DNA from: SLST01 sp046538735
GTDB lineage: Bacteria > Spirochaetota > Spirochaetia > DSM-27196 > SLST01
Length of the DNA: 6,441 nucleotides
Assembly (NCBI GenBank): GCA_046538735.1
Contig: JBKHII010000097.1
Location: forward strand, 1-6,441
Direction of reading: 5' to 3'
Shown here: positions 5,891 to 6,441 of the stretch, piece after piece
Position numbering within the stretch: the first letter of the stretch is position 1
How the letters are laid out: each line of letters begins with the position of its first letter
Position numbers and translations under genes: made by a program
Notes under the pieces: generated by a model
Told to the model about the DNA's origin: nothing
The model's input: only the letters and a program-made list of their open reading frames with translations
Database searches by the model: none

Positions 5891-6441
5891 ATGAAACGGA
5901 ACAAAGCCATTGCCTTTGGATCGACGATCGTCGCGCTGCTCGTGGCGCTGTCTGCGTGCGAGGACACGCTCACCCCACAGCTCCAGCAGAGCATGAGACT
6001 CGCCGAACTACCTCACCATCAGCTCACCATCCAGGCGCCGGCGAACGGCACCGCGACACCGGTCGGCGATCGCTCGGTTCCGGAAGGCGAGCCGATCGAA
6101 ATCAACGTCACCGCAGACGACGGGTTCGGCTTCCGCTCCTGGGAACAGGTCTCCGGTGACGGTGTGGCCGCCTTCACGGACGCCGATTCCGCCGCGACCG
6201 AGGTTCGCGTCACAGACGGAGACGCAACGATTCGCGCGGTCGTGGGGCGGACAGAGAGAACGCTCTCCGTGAGCGCCGGCCGGGACGGGACGGTTGATCC
6301 CGAGGGAGAAGTGTCCGTGGAGGATGGTGTGCCCCGAAACATTTCGGCCATGCCGAACGCGGGATACGAATTCGGTAATCGGTCGATAACCGGCGGTGCG
6401 GGGTCGGTGGAGTTCGGCGACCCGGAAGATGCGGAGACGAC
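5891..6441 (+). CDS. Lipoprotein with divergent InlB-type repeats (3' end outside window)
   Basis: The first 183 codons of an exported protein; the stop is beyond the window. The N-terminus is a lipoprotein signal: MKRNK, a hydrophobic stretch (6-20) and the lipobox LSAC with Cys23, followed by Glu-Asp. Residues 45-119 and 124 onward form two copies of a repeat of about 75 residues with the plan LTIQAPANGTATP ... GEPIEINVTADDGFGFRSW ... GVAAFTD ... DATIRAVVG. The second copy has TLSVSAGRDGTVDPEG ... NISAMPNAGYEF ... GSVEFGD. This matches the divergent InlB B-repeat (bacterial repeat) family found in surface proteins, so a surface structural or adhesion role is inferred, not shown. GGGAGA (5880-5885) lies five bases before the ATG. 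The gene starts 13 bases after the remnant ends and may share its transcript. Confidence 0.8.
   Translation, partial: MKRNKAIAFGSTIVALLVALSACEDTLTPQLQQSMRLAELPHHQLTIQAPANGTATPVGDRSVPEGEPIEINVTADDGFGFRSWEQVSGDGVAAFTDADSAATEVRVTDGDATIRAVVGRTERTLSVSAGRDGTVDPEGEVSVEDGVPRNISAMPNAGYEFGNRSITGGAGSVEFGDPEDAET

Overview
This GC-rich bacterial window holds three complete genes, one 5'-truncated gene remnant and one gene cut off by the right edge. The combination of a PPDK_N-type protein with a KaiC-like front end, a transglutaminase/TPR-type remnant and a lipoprotein with InlB-like repeats suggests a free-living member of the Spirochaetota. This rests on remembered family distribution, so it is only a moderate inference. 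No rRNA, tRNA, CRISPR array or insertion sequence was seen.

Left block, plus strand. Positions 1-176 carry no convincing gene. Next comes a membrane sensor (177-1208) made of a seven-helix 7TM module and one PAS domain, with no kinase or other output domain. After 43 bases follows an 873-residue protein (1252-3873). It has a degenerate KaiC/RecA-like N-terminal domain, a PEP synthase/PPDK-type nucleotide-binding domain and a conserved C-terminal region, but lacks the phosphohistidine and PEP-binding domains of true PEP synthase. A good -35/-10 pair ends only 5 bases before its ATG, and no Shine-Dalgarno is visible, so its mRNA may be leaderless.

Middle, minus strand. gdhA (3858-5195), an NADP-type glutamate dehydrogenase for ammonium assimilation, converges on the PPDK_N gene, and the two reading frames overlap by 16 bases. 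Its upstream region has a strong ribosome binding site, a -10 box, a run of nine T residues, and a 36-base dyad (5250-5285) centred on an exact TGTGA-N6-TCACA, the binding pattern of CRP-family regulators.

Right block, plus strand. Directly next to the dyad, sequence resembling the C-terminal part of a transglutaminase-like/TPR protein begins without a start codon (5290-5877). It looks like a remnant joined to the gdhA upstream region by a past rearrangement. Thirteen bases later begins a lipoprotein gene (5891 onward) with a lipobox and divergent InlB-type repeats, which runs off the window.

The most notable points are the CRP-type dyad beside gdhA, the gene remnant that abuts it, the likely leaderless promoter, and the pairing of an output-less 7TM-PAS sensor with an unusual KaiC-like/PPDK_N fusion protein.
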